The notes under the pieces are model-generated. The model saw nothing but the letters and a program-made list of their open reading frames with translations, had not been told where the DNA came from and made no database searches. A stretch of DNA of 64,000 bases from Halorhabdus sp. BNX81 (lineage in GTDB: Archaea; Halobacteriota; Halobacteria; Halobacteriales; Haloarculaceae). The stretch spans positions 1,364,001 to 1,428,000 of the forward strand of contig NZ_CP107254.1 of the NCBI RefSeq assembly GCF_029229925.1, written 5' to 3'. Shown piece after piece: positions 1 through 10,688 of this stretch. Each line of letters begins with the position of its first letter. Position 1 is the stretch's first letter. The translations under genes were made by a program, and so were the position numbers.

Positions 1-312
1 CTGCGGAAGGTCCATCTCGGCATATCCTTCGACGACGGCGTAGTCACAGTCCGTCGAGAGCTCCTCGAGGGCGTCATGGAGCGTGGTTGACTCACCGGTC
101 CCAAACCACGATCCGTCGGCGATCCCGTAGGTTCGCTCGGCACCGGCCGCCCGGTGGCGGGCAGTGTCTTTCCCCTCGGTATCAATGGTCGGGTCGCAAT
201 CGACATGCTTGACCGTTCCGACGGTCCCGCGCTCGCTCAATCGTTCGACAAGCGCTTCGACGAGCGTCGTCTTGCCTGCGTTCGACGGGCCGGTGACCCC
301 GATGAGCTGCAT
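1..312 (-). CDS. mobB: MobB-type molybdopterin-guanine dinucleotide biosynthesis GTPase (C-terminus outside window)
   Basis: The gene is read on the minus strand from ATG at 312 and runs off the left edge, giving 104 codons of N-terminal sequence. The protein opens with a strand and a P-loop (GVTGPSNAGKTTL, residues 5-17), then VKHVDCDP and a conserved GxxST region, which is the pattern of MobB. MobB is a GTP-binding accessory protein for attaching GMP to molybdopterin. The next gene upstream, moaB, lies 66 bp away on the same strand and belongs to the same cofactor pathway, which supports the call. A GTG codon at 318 is a possible alternative start. Confidence 0.8.
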   Translation of the reverse strand, partial: MQLIGVTGPSNAGKTTLVEALVERLSERGTVGTVKHVDCDPTIDTEGKDTARHRAAGAERTYGIADGSWFGTGESTTLHDALEELSTDCDYAVVEGYAEMDLPQ

Positions 313-378
313 GAACACACTTGCGGATAGGGGCGCTTGTAGGTGTCGTCTACGACACTCGCTACAGCCGGCGTCGAC

Positions 379-882
379 TTAGCTCTCTTCGGCCAGGAGC
401 CCGACGAGGTGGCCCAGTACTGGCGTGACGAGTTCGGCTGTCCCGAAGTCCGCCGCGGACTCGCTGCCGGGGAGACAGAAGACCGGAACGTCGTCGACAA
501 TTCCTGCGGTGGCCCGAGTCAACATCGCGTGTGGTCCTGCCTGTTCGACCGATCGTGCCCTGAAGCGTTCGCCGAATCCCGGAAGTTCCCGGTCGAACAG
601 CGGTGTAAGTGCTTCGATGGTCACGTCGTCGGGAGTGACGCCGGTGCCGCCGGTGGTGATGATCACGTCTACGTCTTCACGGTCGGCGAAGGTTCCCACG
701 CGCTCGCGAATGGCGTCGACGTCGTCGGCAACCAGATCACGGGTGCTGACGGTGTGGCCCGCGTCTTCGAGCGCCGTGATGATCGCATCTCCGCTGTCGT
801 CAGCGTCGAGAGAACGACTCGACGAGATTGTCAGAACTGCGGCGGTGACGTCACTTCTATCGTGCCCGTGGTGCCCGCTCAT
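379..882 (-). CDS. moaB: Molybdenum cofactor biosynthesis protein MoaB/Mog family
   Basis: This 167-residue protein has the MoaB/MogA fold signature: ITTGGTGV near the middle, followed by DVTIEAL, the FRARSVEQAG region and a C-terminal LPGSESA segment that replaces the usual LPGSP. The family adenylylates molybdopterin before molybdenum insertion. The open frame extends further upstream, but ATG at 882 (protein MSGHHGHD) gives the usual family length and the extension has no recognisable content. It is followed on the same strand by mobB, so the two probably form a short cofactor operon. Confidence 0.88.
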   Translation of the reverse strand: MSGHHGHDRSDVTAAVLTISSSRSLDADDSGDAIITALEDAGHTVSTRDLVADDVDAIRERVGTFADREDVDVIITTGGTGVTPDDVTIEALTPLFDRELPGFGERFRARSVEQAGPHAMLTRATAGIVDDVPVFCLPGSESAADFGTAELVTPVLGHLVGLLAEES

Positions 883-985
883 GGTGGCTGGTTCGGATCG
901 CAGGCCGCTTGAAGGGACCGGTCGCGGTGGTCGGACGATGATTTCGACAGCGCTCTGGACTCTCTTGGCCGCTATGCGGTGATCA

Positions 986-1255
986 CTACTTGCCAGGCTC
1001 GCGGGTGTCGAACCGGTCGGCAACATACGAGACGGCGACCAACAGCACGCCAAGGCCGAGGCCGATGGTGACCATGCCATAGATAGCCATCCCCAGGGCT
1101 GTCGGCGGGAGCGCGATGACGCCGAACAGCTCCGGCTCGACGACGTCCGGCCGCGCCGCGCCCAGGATCGCCCCCATCACCCCGGCAATCACGGTGATAA
1201 TCAGGTACACCCCGACGACCACGCGACGGCCACGGATCGGACTGGAAGTCGACAC
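986..1255 (-). CDS. Small two-TM membrane protein of the haloarchaeal cox cluster (DUF7520-like)
   Basis: This 89-residue protein has two strongly hydrophobic segments (about residues 12-34 and 54-77) joined by a short acidic loop containing PDVVEPELFG, and it ends in a charged tail. It resembles the DUF7520 proteins that travel with haloarchaeal haem-copper oxidase genes. The oxidase subunit I gene lies 270 bp upstream on the same strand, which is the expected context. No enzymatic motif is visible. A role as an assembly factor or accessory subunit is inferred from neighbourhood only. Confidence 0.7.
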   Translation of the reverse strand: MSTSSPIRGRRVVVGVYLIITVIAGVMGAILGAARPDVVEPELFGVIALPPTALGMAIYGMVTIGLGLGVLLVAVSYVADRFDTREPGK

Positions 1256-1314
1256 ACCCCCCGATATGTGCCGGAGGCGATTAGGCTTTTCACTCCCGGC
1301 GGGTATCAGGGAGT

Positions 1315-1401
1315 ATGTCCGAAAAAGAACTCATGCTCGTGGCGCTCGTCGCGATCGCGGTGATGATGGGGGTCGCCGCGTTCATGCTCGTGCTTGGATA
1401 A
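1315..1401 (+). CDS. 28-residue single-TM peptide beside the oxidase genes
   Basis: ATG at 1315 opens 28 codons ending in TAA at 1399-1401. The peptide is MSEKELML followed by about 20 uninterrupted hydrophobic residues, ending MLVLG: a charged head and one membrane helix. A TATA-like stretch (TTAGGCTTTT, about 1281-1290) lies 25-34 bp upstream, which suits a leaderless or short-leader transcript. It sits opposite in direction to both flanking cox-cluster genes. Known haem-copper oxidases carry tiny single-helix subunits (for example subunit IIa of Thermus ba3 and CbaD of Natronomonas). A similar role here is inference. Confidence 0.55.
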   Translation: MSEKELMLVALVAIAVMMGVAAFMLVLG

Positions 1402-1525
1402 GCCAGTCCTGTGACGCTCCTGCATCGAGTGGATCCTGCGTCGCTTCTATTGGCCGGTGAAAACTCGGACGGGGAAGAGAAACCGCGATTTCAGATCATG
1501 TGCGCCGCCTTTCAGACCGCAGCCG

Positions 1526-3286
1526 TCACTCGTTTGTCTCACGCTCGCCGCCGTCGGCCCACAGATCCGCGTCCGCTTGCGTATCGTCTTCGGCGATTCG
1601 AGCCTCGTTCCAGGCGAACTCACGGGTGAACAGCCCCTCGTCTTTGAGGTCCCACGGGTCGCCGTCCGTGAGTTTCGGGCCGTCGAGCCACGACTGGAGG
1701 ACGTTCCAGACGAAGATGAGTTGGCCCACTAGCAGGATCAGAGCCCCGACGGTGGCTGCCTGATGGAGGAGCGTAATCACCTCGATCGGGCCGACCGTGA
1801 TCGCGCCGTAGGTCGCGTACCGCCGTGGCAAGCCGAAGTAGCCCAGCAGGATCATGGCGAAAAAGGTCACGTTCGTGCCGATCATCGACAGCCAGAAGTG
1901 CCACTTCCCCAGTGTCCGCTGGTACATCCGGCCCGTAAAGATGGGGAACCAGTAATAGATGCCCGCGAACACCGCAAACGCGATCGCGCCCATGATGATG
2001 TAATGGAAGTGGCCGACGACGTAGTAGGTGTCAGTCAGGATCAGGTCGATCGGGATCGACGCGAGGAACACGCCGGTCACCCCGCCGATGATGAAGTTCG
2101 CGACGAACCCGATACAAAACAGCATCGGGGTCGTCAGCCTGATGCGGCCGTTCCACATCGTCGTGATCCAGTTGAACGTCTTGACGGCGCTCGGTACCGC
2201 GATCGCTAACGAGACTGCCATGAAACTCGCCCGGAGGCGTGGGTCGATCCCGGTAGCGAACATGTGGTGGGCCCAGACGCCGAAGGAGAGGACGCCGATC
2301 GCCAGCGTCGAGTAGACGACGAACTTGAACCCGAACAGTTTCCGCCCGGCAAATCGCGGGAGGATGTAGCTTATCAGTCCCATCGGTGGGAGCACGAGGA
2401 CGTACACCTCCGGGTGACCGAAGAACCAGAAGAGGTGTTGCCAGAGGATCGGATCGCCCGCGCCGACCGCGAAGAACATCGTCCCGAGGTTTCGATCGAG
2501 CAACAGCATGATGAGCGCGCTCCCGAGTAGCGGGAACGCAAAGAGGATGATTCCCGACTGGGTGAGCATCGTCCAGGAGAAGATATCGAGGTTCGCCCAG
2601 GAAACGTCGTCACCGCGTTCGGTGAAGATTGTGACGATGAAGTTGATCGCCCCCATCGTCGCCGAAATCCCGGTGAGATGGAGCCCGAGCAACATCATGT
2701 CCGTCCCGAGGTGAGCCTGCTCGACCGACAGCGGCGCGTACATCGTCCAGGATGCCTGGGAGGGAGCGATCCCGGGAATCAGAAAGCCACTCCAGATGAG
2801 CAACGCGCCCGGCGGTAGCAACCAGAATGCGATCGCGTTGATCCGGGGAAAGGCCATGTCGTCGGCCCCGATCAGGAGTGGGATGAAGTAGTTGCCAAAG
2901 GCCGCGATGATCGGCGTCCCGAAGAGAAACAACATGGTGATGCCGTGACTGGTGAGCAACGCGTTGTAGAAGCTCGCACTCACGATGTTCGAGGTCGGCG
3001 TGACGAGTTCCAATCGCATCACGACGACGGCCAGCCCGCCGACCGCCAGCGCGATCAGCGCAAACAGGCCATAGAGGAGCCCGATATCCTTGTGATCGAC
3101 CGTCGTGAGCCACCGGAGCACCCCGGCGGGTTTCTCCCGGTGACCGTAGCCAGTCTCGCTGACGGTTCCGCCACTGCCCGCCGGTGACGCGTAGCTCCGC
3201 CAGTCTTCAATGCGCGTGAGAAACGCCGCGACCACGACCAACAACACCCCCATCAAAACCGTCAATGCGAGCTGTTCGCCTGCCAT
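1526..3286 (-). CDS. coxA: Haem-copper cytochrome oxidase subunit I (A-type)
   Basis: This is a 586-residue protein with about 12 membrane helices. Haem and copper ligands are all present: low-spin haem His114 (TSHGITMLF), CuB His291 with the cross-link Tyr295 and proton-channel Glu293 (GHPEVY), CuB His340-His341 (WAHHMF), and haem His426/His428 (VVGHFHY). D-channel Asp143 (ADDMAFPR) and K-channel Lys369 (PSAVKTF) are also retained, so this is an A1-type, proton-pumping design. ATG at 3286 is preferred over an in-frame GTG at 3295, because a TATA element lies 26 bp upstream of the ATG. It reduces oxygen to water in the cytoplasmic membrane. No subunit II gene lies in the window. Confidence 0.96.
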   Translation of the reverse strand: MAGEQLALTVLMGVLLVVVAAFLTRIEDWRSYASPAGSGGTVSETGYGHREKPAGVLRWLTTVDHKDIGLLYGLFALIALAVGGLAVVVMRLELVTPTSNIVSASFYNALLTSHGITMLFLFGTPIIAAFGNYFIPLLIGADDMAFPRINAIAFWLLPPGALLIWSGFLIPGIAPSQASWTMYAPLSVEQAHLGTDMMLLGLHLTGISATMGAINFIVTIFTERGDDVSWANLDIFSWTMLTQSGIILFAFPLLGSALIMLLLDRNLGTMFFAVGAGDPILWQHLFWFFGHPEVYVLVLPPMGLISYILPRFAGRKLFGFKFVVYSTLAIGVLSFGVWAHHMFATGIDPRLRASFMAVSLAIAVPSAVKTFNWITTMWNGRIRLTTPMLFCIGFVANFIIGGVTGVFLASIPIDLILTDTYYVVGHFHYIIMGAIAFAVFAGIYYWFPIFTGRMYQRTLGKWHFWLSMIGTNVTFFAMILLGYFGLPRRYATYGAITVGPIEVITLLHQAATVGALILLVGQLIFVWNVLQSWLDGPKLTDGDPWDLKDEGLFTREFAWNEARIAEDDTQADADLWADGGERETNE

Positions 3287-3309
3287 GGCGTACACTCCGG
3301 GAGGTTCCC

Positions 3310-3318
3310 ACTAAAAGG
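3310..3318 (-). promoter_or_regulatory. TATA-like box of coxA
   Basis: Read on the minus strand the sequence is CCTTTTAGT, centred about 28 bp upstream of the coxA ATG at 3286. This spacing places the transcription start at or next to the ATG, so the message is probably leaderless. Confidence 0.4.
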
Positions 3319-3392
3319 GTGCGTTAGAGGCACCATTCGCTCCCGATTCCGTCCGTCGAATCAGGGACGTGACGTCGAAATCGGTACCGCCC

Positions 3393-6212
<2,820 letters not shown>

Positions 6213-6637
6213 TGTCTGGCAGTCGTATCCGTACTGGCGTTTGCGTCACATGATCCACGTCTCTCTGTGCGAGTCGGCTCGCCGAATTAGCTGGATGCAT
6301 GGTAGTACGATATCATATGTTTGCTGCTGTGTGAATGGCCGTTGGTAGTCGCTCCCCTGTTGGACTGTCTTCGTCCTCGGCGTGCCGGTGGTGACACTGT
6401 CGGCGTGTGATCCCTCTTATCTGCGGACGGCAGCGTCCCACCACCAGACGGGGTGGCCCTACTCGCGCGGGGACGTAAGCGATGGGCGGGGCGTGCCACC
6501 GTCGACACACCATCGCGGGCGACTGACGGACACGTCAGTACCATTTAGTAGCGTGCAACGGAGAATTTGCGCAAACTTCAAATTAAACGTTTTGGTATAC
6601 CTGCTAAATTAACCGGTATTTCCTCAGGCGGCCCCGA
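6213..6637. other. 425-bp intergenic region, no gene seen
   Basis: No convincing coding frame is present; the open frames here translate to Arg/Pro/Ser-rich sequence typical of GC-rich antisense. The part near 6540-6620 is AT-rich and lies just downstream of the 90-residue membrane protein gene, where termination is expected. A small hairpin with arms CTGACG (6523-6528) and CGTCAG (6533-6538) around a four-base loop lies next to it. The promoter of the P-type ATPase should lie in the left part, but no strong TATA box stands out. Confidence 0.4.
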
Positions 6638-6910
6638 TCATTCCCGGGTTTCGGGCACGACGCCCGGTGGTTCTTCGGCTTCGCCATCGGCTTCCGCTCG
6701 CGAGACGGCCCGGCCGGCATAATAGGACAGCACCGCCAGCAGCACGATCATCGATCCGACGATCGCAAGCTGAATCCCGGAGGCGACGCTGTTCCACCCG
6801 AACGGACTGGCGACGACGAACGCGACAAAAAAGAACGTCAGGATTGCGAGCGGAATCGCATTGACCGTTAGATCGAGCACTGTCTCGCGATCGAGGTCCC
6901 CGAGTTGCAT
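6638..6910 (-). CDS. Two-TM membrane protein of the cox cluster (DUF6684-like)
   Basis: The 90-residue protein begins MQLGDLDRETVLDLTVNAIP, followed by a hydrophobic helix with FFFVAFVV, a short PFGWNSV loop, a second helix and an acidic tail. This pattern matches the DUF6684 'cox cluster protein' family of haloarchaea, which neighbours oxidase subunit I. The DUF7541-like gene is 62 bp upstream on the same strand, so the pair is probably co-transcribed. Function is unknown; a part in oxidase assembly is inferred from the company it keeps. Confidence 0.75.
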   Translation of the reverse strand: MQLGDLDRETVLDLTVNAIPLAILTFFFVAFVVASPFGWNSVASGIQLAIVGSMIVLLAVLSYYAGRAVSRAEADGEAEEPPGVVPETRE

Positions 6911-6972
6911 ACGTGCGCGTTCGCCGACGGAGATAAATAGACTGTTGAAACCGGAAATCGGCGACCGGCCCG

Positions 6973-7362
6973 TTATTCGAAGAGGGAGCCCGTCAACCCG
7001 AAGGCAACGAGAATCCCACCCGCTCCAACGACCGACAGCCCACGTCCGACGACGCCGCTTGGCTCCTCGACGAGGGCGACGATTTCGACTGTCGCCGGGT
7101 CAACAACGGTCGCGACGATGGCGACACCGAGAACGGAAAACGCCGCACCGAGTCCGGTTAGCGGCCGCCAGAGATCACGGACATACCCTGATTCCCGGAG
7201 GATGCCGGCGACGCTCGCACCGAGAAGCAAAAGTCCGCCCACGGCGACCGGATACAGACCGATGAAGATGCCGACTTCCGAGAGTGCGAACCCGAGTGCG
7301 ACGAACACCGGCCACGGGCTGGCACGCCGGCTCTGGGTCCGCACGTTCGGTTGTTCGCTCAT
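6973..7362 (-). CDS. Four-TM membrane protein of the cox cluster (DUF7541-like)
   Basis: From ATG at 7362 the protein has 129 residues and about four hydrophobic segments. It has a polar N-terminus (MSEQPNVRTQSRRASPW) and an ILRESGYVRDLWRPL loop between helices two and three, where 'ESGYV' followed by a Trp/Pro pair recalls the DUF7541 family of haloarchaeal cox clusters. A longer frame starts at 7476 but its extra residues are low-complexity and not membrane-like. It is followed by the DUF6684-like gene and then the P-type ATPase on the same strand. Confidence 0.7.
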   Translation of the reverse strand: MSEQPNVRTQSRRASPWPVFVALGFALSEVGIFIGLYPVAVGGLLLLGASVAGILRESGYVRDLWRPLTGLGAAFSVLGVAIVATVVDPATVEIVALVEEPSGVVGRGLSVVGAGGILVAFGLTGSLFE

Positions 7363-7583
7363 ACCGTTGGTTGGGCTGGTGGCGTCAAAGGTCCGTCGGA
7401 GGCGACAATGCCGGCCGGAACGCCCACTAGCCGATGGTTGCGGTTCCTGTATCGGACCGACAATGGGCGATGACACCGACGATCGGCGAACCTATCGAAG
7501 GGGGATTGTAATCGCAACTCTGTCATTATCAAGCTCGCGCGCTGGCGCAAAGTATATGGCGCGCATGGGATTTGTTAGGGATA

Positions 7584-10145
7584 ATGACTACACGTGCGAT
7601 CGAGCGCATCGACCAGTGGGAGACGCGCTCGTTTACTGGGGGATATCGCGGCGTTCACGACCTCGCGGATCGAGAATTCTCGGGTGTCGTGCGCGCAGAC
7701 ATCGCCACGCTGTGTATGCTCAACGGGGCTGTCGTCGGCGTGCTCGACGGCACGATCGAGGACTTCGAAGAAGCCGAAGGAACGGCCTACGTCGCGCCGA
7801 CGCCCGCGTTGCCCCTGTTGATCGTCATGCAGGAACGCAGCGACGAGGTCCGGGCAAAGTACTACACTGAAGACACGCCGCTTTCGAAGGTCGATCAGAC
7901 TCTCTCGGACGGGAAGTTCACCGGGTTCGTTGTCCTCTCGGAGAACGTTCTCAGCGGGGACTACTACCTCGTCTACCACGGCGGGCGCTCGATGAGCGTC
8001 GCGTTCGTCGGCGAGCGTGGGGAGCTCCTGACTGAACAGGAGGCCTTCGAGCGCGCCGACGGTGAGGTCGGCATCTACGAAGTTCGGCCGGTCGACATCG
8101 ACGTCATCGACATTCCCGATCCGAAGTCCGGGGTCACGTCCACGCCGTCAGGCGTTGCCGGGACTGGTGGCAACGAAGCTACTGAGACGCCAACCGAGGC
8201 TGATTCGACTTCCGCCGGTGGCAGGAATTCGGCGGACATCACGGACGATTCGTCGGACGGATCCGATATCGCCGCTGACAGCGGTGAGGAGGGCACACCT
8301 CCAGAACCGAGCAGCCAGGAACCCGCCGTCGAAGACGACCCTGATCACGCGGAGACTCCGGATGCTGAGGGCGATGGGTCTGGTGATGCCGATGTGAACG
8401 TCGAGGCGACTGACGGTGCCCCGGATGCATCACGGCGATCCGCCGACACCCCGGCTGAGGACACACCCGATCCGGACACACAGGACACTGCCGTCGCCGA
8501 ACAGCCAAGGACAGATGAGCCCCAGTCGTCGACTTCGAGGTCTGAGCCACAACCGAAAGCGGCAACTGGGGCAGAGCAGGCCACCGAACGGACGCAGACA
8601 GAGACGACTCCTGAGGAGACCGCTGGCGAGCGGAATCAGGCCGACACCGCGCCGGCGACGGCAACCGACCAACGACATGGGCCAACCAGTGACGCAGGCT
8701 CGACGACGGCGTCCGGGACGGAGTCACGTTCCTCCCGGGACGAGCGCGTCGAAGAGCGGAGAGAGGCGGTATCGCCAGACCATCCCGGTGCGGGTACGAG
8801 CGGGCGGATCCGGGCCGAATCGACTGCGTCCGCCGGGAGCGCGTCGGACCTCGAAATACGGACGATCCCGTCGCTCGATCCCGAGCGGTCCTGGGGTGAA
8901 GACGAGAACGGCTCAGGGGCGAGTGGCCCGCCGATACCGCCGGTCGATGCCGGGCAGTCACCGTCCTCCCGCCGGAGTGTCGACGGTCATCAGCAGGATC
9001 GGGACGGTTCGAACGGCCGATCGTCGGATGGCCAAACAGAGCAGCCGGCCCAATCGGGGTCGGCTGGACAAGCCGAGCCGAACGACCCGAAGGCAGCCGC
9101 TGGGGACACCGAAACAGCCCATCAATCGCCCGCGGGGGCCCACCAACAAACCCAACAGACTGACGAGCGATTGCGTGAACTAGAGGAAATCATCGACCAG
9201 CGCGAGGCCCGAATCGAAGATCTAGAGGATCGTGTCGAGACGACAGCGGAACAGCGAGACGAACTCAAAGCCGAACGTGACGAGTTACAGGCCGAGCGCG
9301 ACGAATTGCGTGAGGAACTCTCAGAGGTTCGTTCGGAACTGGCGTCACTCAAGGAGGAACGCGATAGCCTTCAGGCCCAACTCGACGGCCTCGATGTGGA
9401 CGCCGAGGGTGTCCAGCGTCGGATGAGCCGGGGCGAGGCGATCGACGGGACGAACCTGTTCGTCAGATACGGGTCGAAAAGCGAGCCCACGCTTGCGGCG
9501 GCCCGGGAGTCCGGCGCGAGCCAATCGGACGTCAGGCAAAACCTCTCGGTCGAATATCACACCCAGTTCGAAGTCGAGGGCACACACGTCGAGGGCGACC
9601 CCTTCGAGGCCTTCCTCGAAAGCACGATAGAACACCAGTACGTCTCGTGGGTGGTCCAGAACCTGCTGTTCGAGATCCGTGATACCGGCCATCGCGAGGC
9701 GCTGGCGGATCTTTACGACGGGTTGCCACATATCGACCGCGTCGAACTCAACGGCTCCGTCGGCGTCGAATTTACCGAAGACGGACAGACCAAACGCTCC
9801 CAGGAGTCGTTTGACGTCGTCTTCCGGGATCGGATGGGGAACCCACTCATCGTCGCCAACATGAACGACTCCCGCCAGGCGGCGACCGAGAGCCAGTTGA
9901 ACTCCCTGGTCACCGCTGCAACCCGGGTTGGCGAAACCAGTGACTCACTCGCAGGCGCGATGTTCGTCACGTCGAGTTTCTTCGAACCGGCCGCCCTTGA
10001 GACGACAGCCGAGGCGACCGGCGGTGGCTTACTCAGTCGCGACAAACGGGAAAGCTTCGTCAAGCTCTCGCGAAAACAGGGGTATCATCTCTGTCTGGTC
10101 GAGGCACGTGACGATCAGTTCCACATGGCGGTTCCCGAATTGTAG
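7584..10145 (+). CDS. Large modular protein: N-terminal domain, acidic linker, coiled coil, nuclease-like C-domain (DUF7527/'HTR-like')
   Basis: ATG at 7584 gives 853 residues; the frame also opens at a TTG four codons earlier. Residues 1-180 form a folded domain with two similar halves (SGVVRADIATLCMLNG and TGFVVLSENVLSG). Residues 181-520 are a Ser/Thr/Asp/Glu/Gly/Pro-rich linker. Residues 525-605 are a heptad coiled coil (repeats of AERDEL). Residues 620-853 have alternating strands and helices like a PD-(D/E)XK nuclease fold, but the ExK position reads ANM (FDVVFRD, then NPLIVANMND, residues 742-761). In haloarchaeal genomes such proteins are often labelled HTR-like or SMC-like because of the coiled coil. 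No transmembrane segment is visible. Function is unknown. Confidence 0.85.
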   Translation: MTTRAIERIDQWETRSFTGGYRGVHDLADREFSGVVRADIATLCMLNGAVVGVLDGTIEDFEEAEGTAYVAPTPALPLLIVMQERSDEVRAKYYTEDTPLSKVDQTLSDGKFTGFVVLSENVLSGDYYLVYHGGRSMSVAFVGERGELLTEQEAFERADGEVGIYEVRPVDIDVIDIPDPKSGVTSTPSGVAGTGGNEATETPTEADSTSAGGRNSADITDDSSDGSDIAADSGEEGTPPEPSSQEPAVEDDPDHAETPDAEGDGSGDADVNVEATDGAPDASRRSADTPAEDTPDPDTQDTAVAEQPRTDEPQSSTSRSEPQPKAATGAEQATERTQTETTPEETAGERNQADTAPATATDQRHGPTSDAGSTTASGTESRSSRDERVEERREAVSPDHPGAGTSGRIRAESTASAGSASDLEIRTIPSLDPERSWGEDENGSGASGPPIPPVDAGQSPSSRRSVDGHQQDRDGSNGRSSDGQTEQPAQSGSAGQAEPNDPKAAAGDTETAHQSPAGAHQQTQQTDERLRELEEIIDQREARIEDLEDRVETTAEQRDELKAERDELQAERDELREELSEVRSELASLKEERDSLQAQLDGLDVDAEGVQRRMSRGEAIDGTNLFVRYGSKSEPTLAAARESGASQSDVRQNLSVEYHTQFEVEGTHVEGDPFEAFLESTIEHQYVSWVVQNLLFEIRDTGHREALADLYDGLPHIDRVELNGSVGVEFTEDGQTKRSQESFDVVFRDRMGNPLIVANMNDSRQAATESQLNSLVTAATRVGETSDSLAGAMFVTSSFFEPAALETTAEATGGGLLSRDKRESFVKLSRKQGYHLCLVEARDDQFHMAVPEL

Positions 10146-10220
10146 GTGCCAGCCGATCCAAGATATCAGAAAGTCACGACTGGGGCAGTATCCAACTGCC
10201 GGCTTCCCAAGATGGATCTC

Positions 10221-10526
10221 TTAGCCTTCGACTTCGGCCGCATCCTCGATTTTCATCCCTTCGAGCTTTTCGATCGTCTGGTCGACCTTGTTGTCGAGGT
10301 CGTCGACGAACTCGTGGGTGTGGTCGGTGGTGATAGCACCCTGACTCGAGGGCTCGATGAGGTTCTCCTCTTCGAGAACTCGCAGCGAGTACCGTACCTT
10401 GTGATGGGGGTAACCTGTCTCGTTGGACATCTTCACGATGCCGATCGGTTCGTTCTCGATGACCATCCGGAGAACCTGGAGATGCCGCTCCAGCATATCG
10501 ACTTCCTTTTCGAGCCTATCTATCAT
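10221..10526 (-). CDS. Winged-helix transcriptional regulator divergent from purA
   Basis: The 101-residue protein starts with a basic/acidic helix (MIDRLEKEVDMLERHLQVL). It continues with a winged-helix core: IVKMSNETGYPHHKVRYSLRVLEEENLIEPS has the recognition helix and wing. The tail is a predicted helix (FVDDLDNKVDQTIEKLEG). It resembles predicted archaeal regulators in the COG3432 group. It is divergently transcribed from purA across 162 bp, so autoregulation or control of purA is plausible but not shown. Confidence 0.75.
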   Translation of the reverse strand: MIDRLEKEVDMLERHLQVLRMVIENEPIGIVKMSNETGYPHHKVRYSLRVLEEENLIEPSSQGAITTDHTHEFVDDLDNKVDQTIEKLEGMKIEDAAEVEG

Positions 10527-10549
10527 GGCACTTGTTAACTTGTGTTCGG

Positions 10550-10558
10550 AGGGTTTAA
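10550..10558 (-). promoter_or_regulatory. TATA box of the winged-helix regulator
   Basis: On the minus strand the sequence CCTTTAAAC lies about 28 bp upstream of the ATG at 10526. That spacing predicts a leaderless transcript. Confidence 0.4.
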
Positions 10559-10688
10559 AGGTTGCTGTCCGAACGTCAAAAACAACTGGTGTAGGTTTGC
10601 TGCTTGGAGATATAACCCTTGTGGAAGAGTGACTATCAGGACGCGCCGACCGTAATCTGTTTACCGGGGTGGAAAAAACGACCGAGTG

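Noticed and set aside
6287-6544. 85-codon minus-strand frame in the gap between the P-ATPase and the DUF6684-like gene
   Set aside because: The translation is Arg/Ser/Pro-rich without secondary-structure pattern, and no promoter or family resemblance is seen.
8416-9183. 255-codon Arg/Pro/Ser-rich frame inside the 853-residue protein gene
   Set aside because: It arises from the +1 frame of the repetitive acidic linker; Arg/Pro/Ser richness is typical of such shadows and there is no domain.
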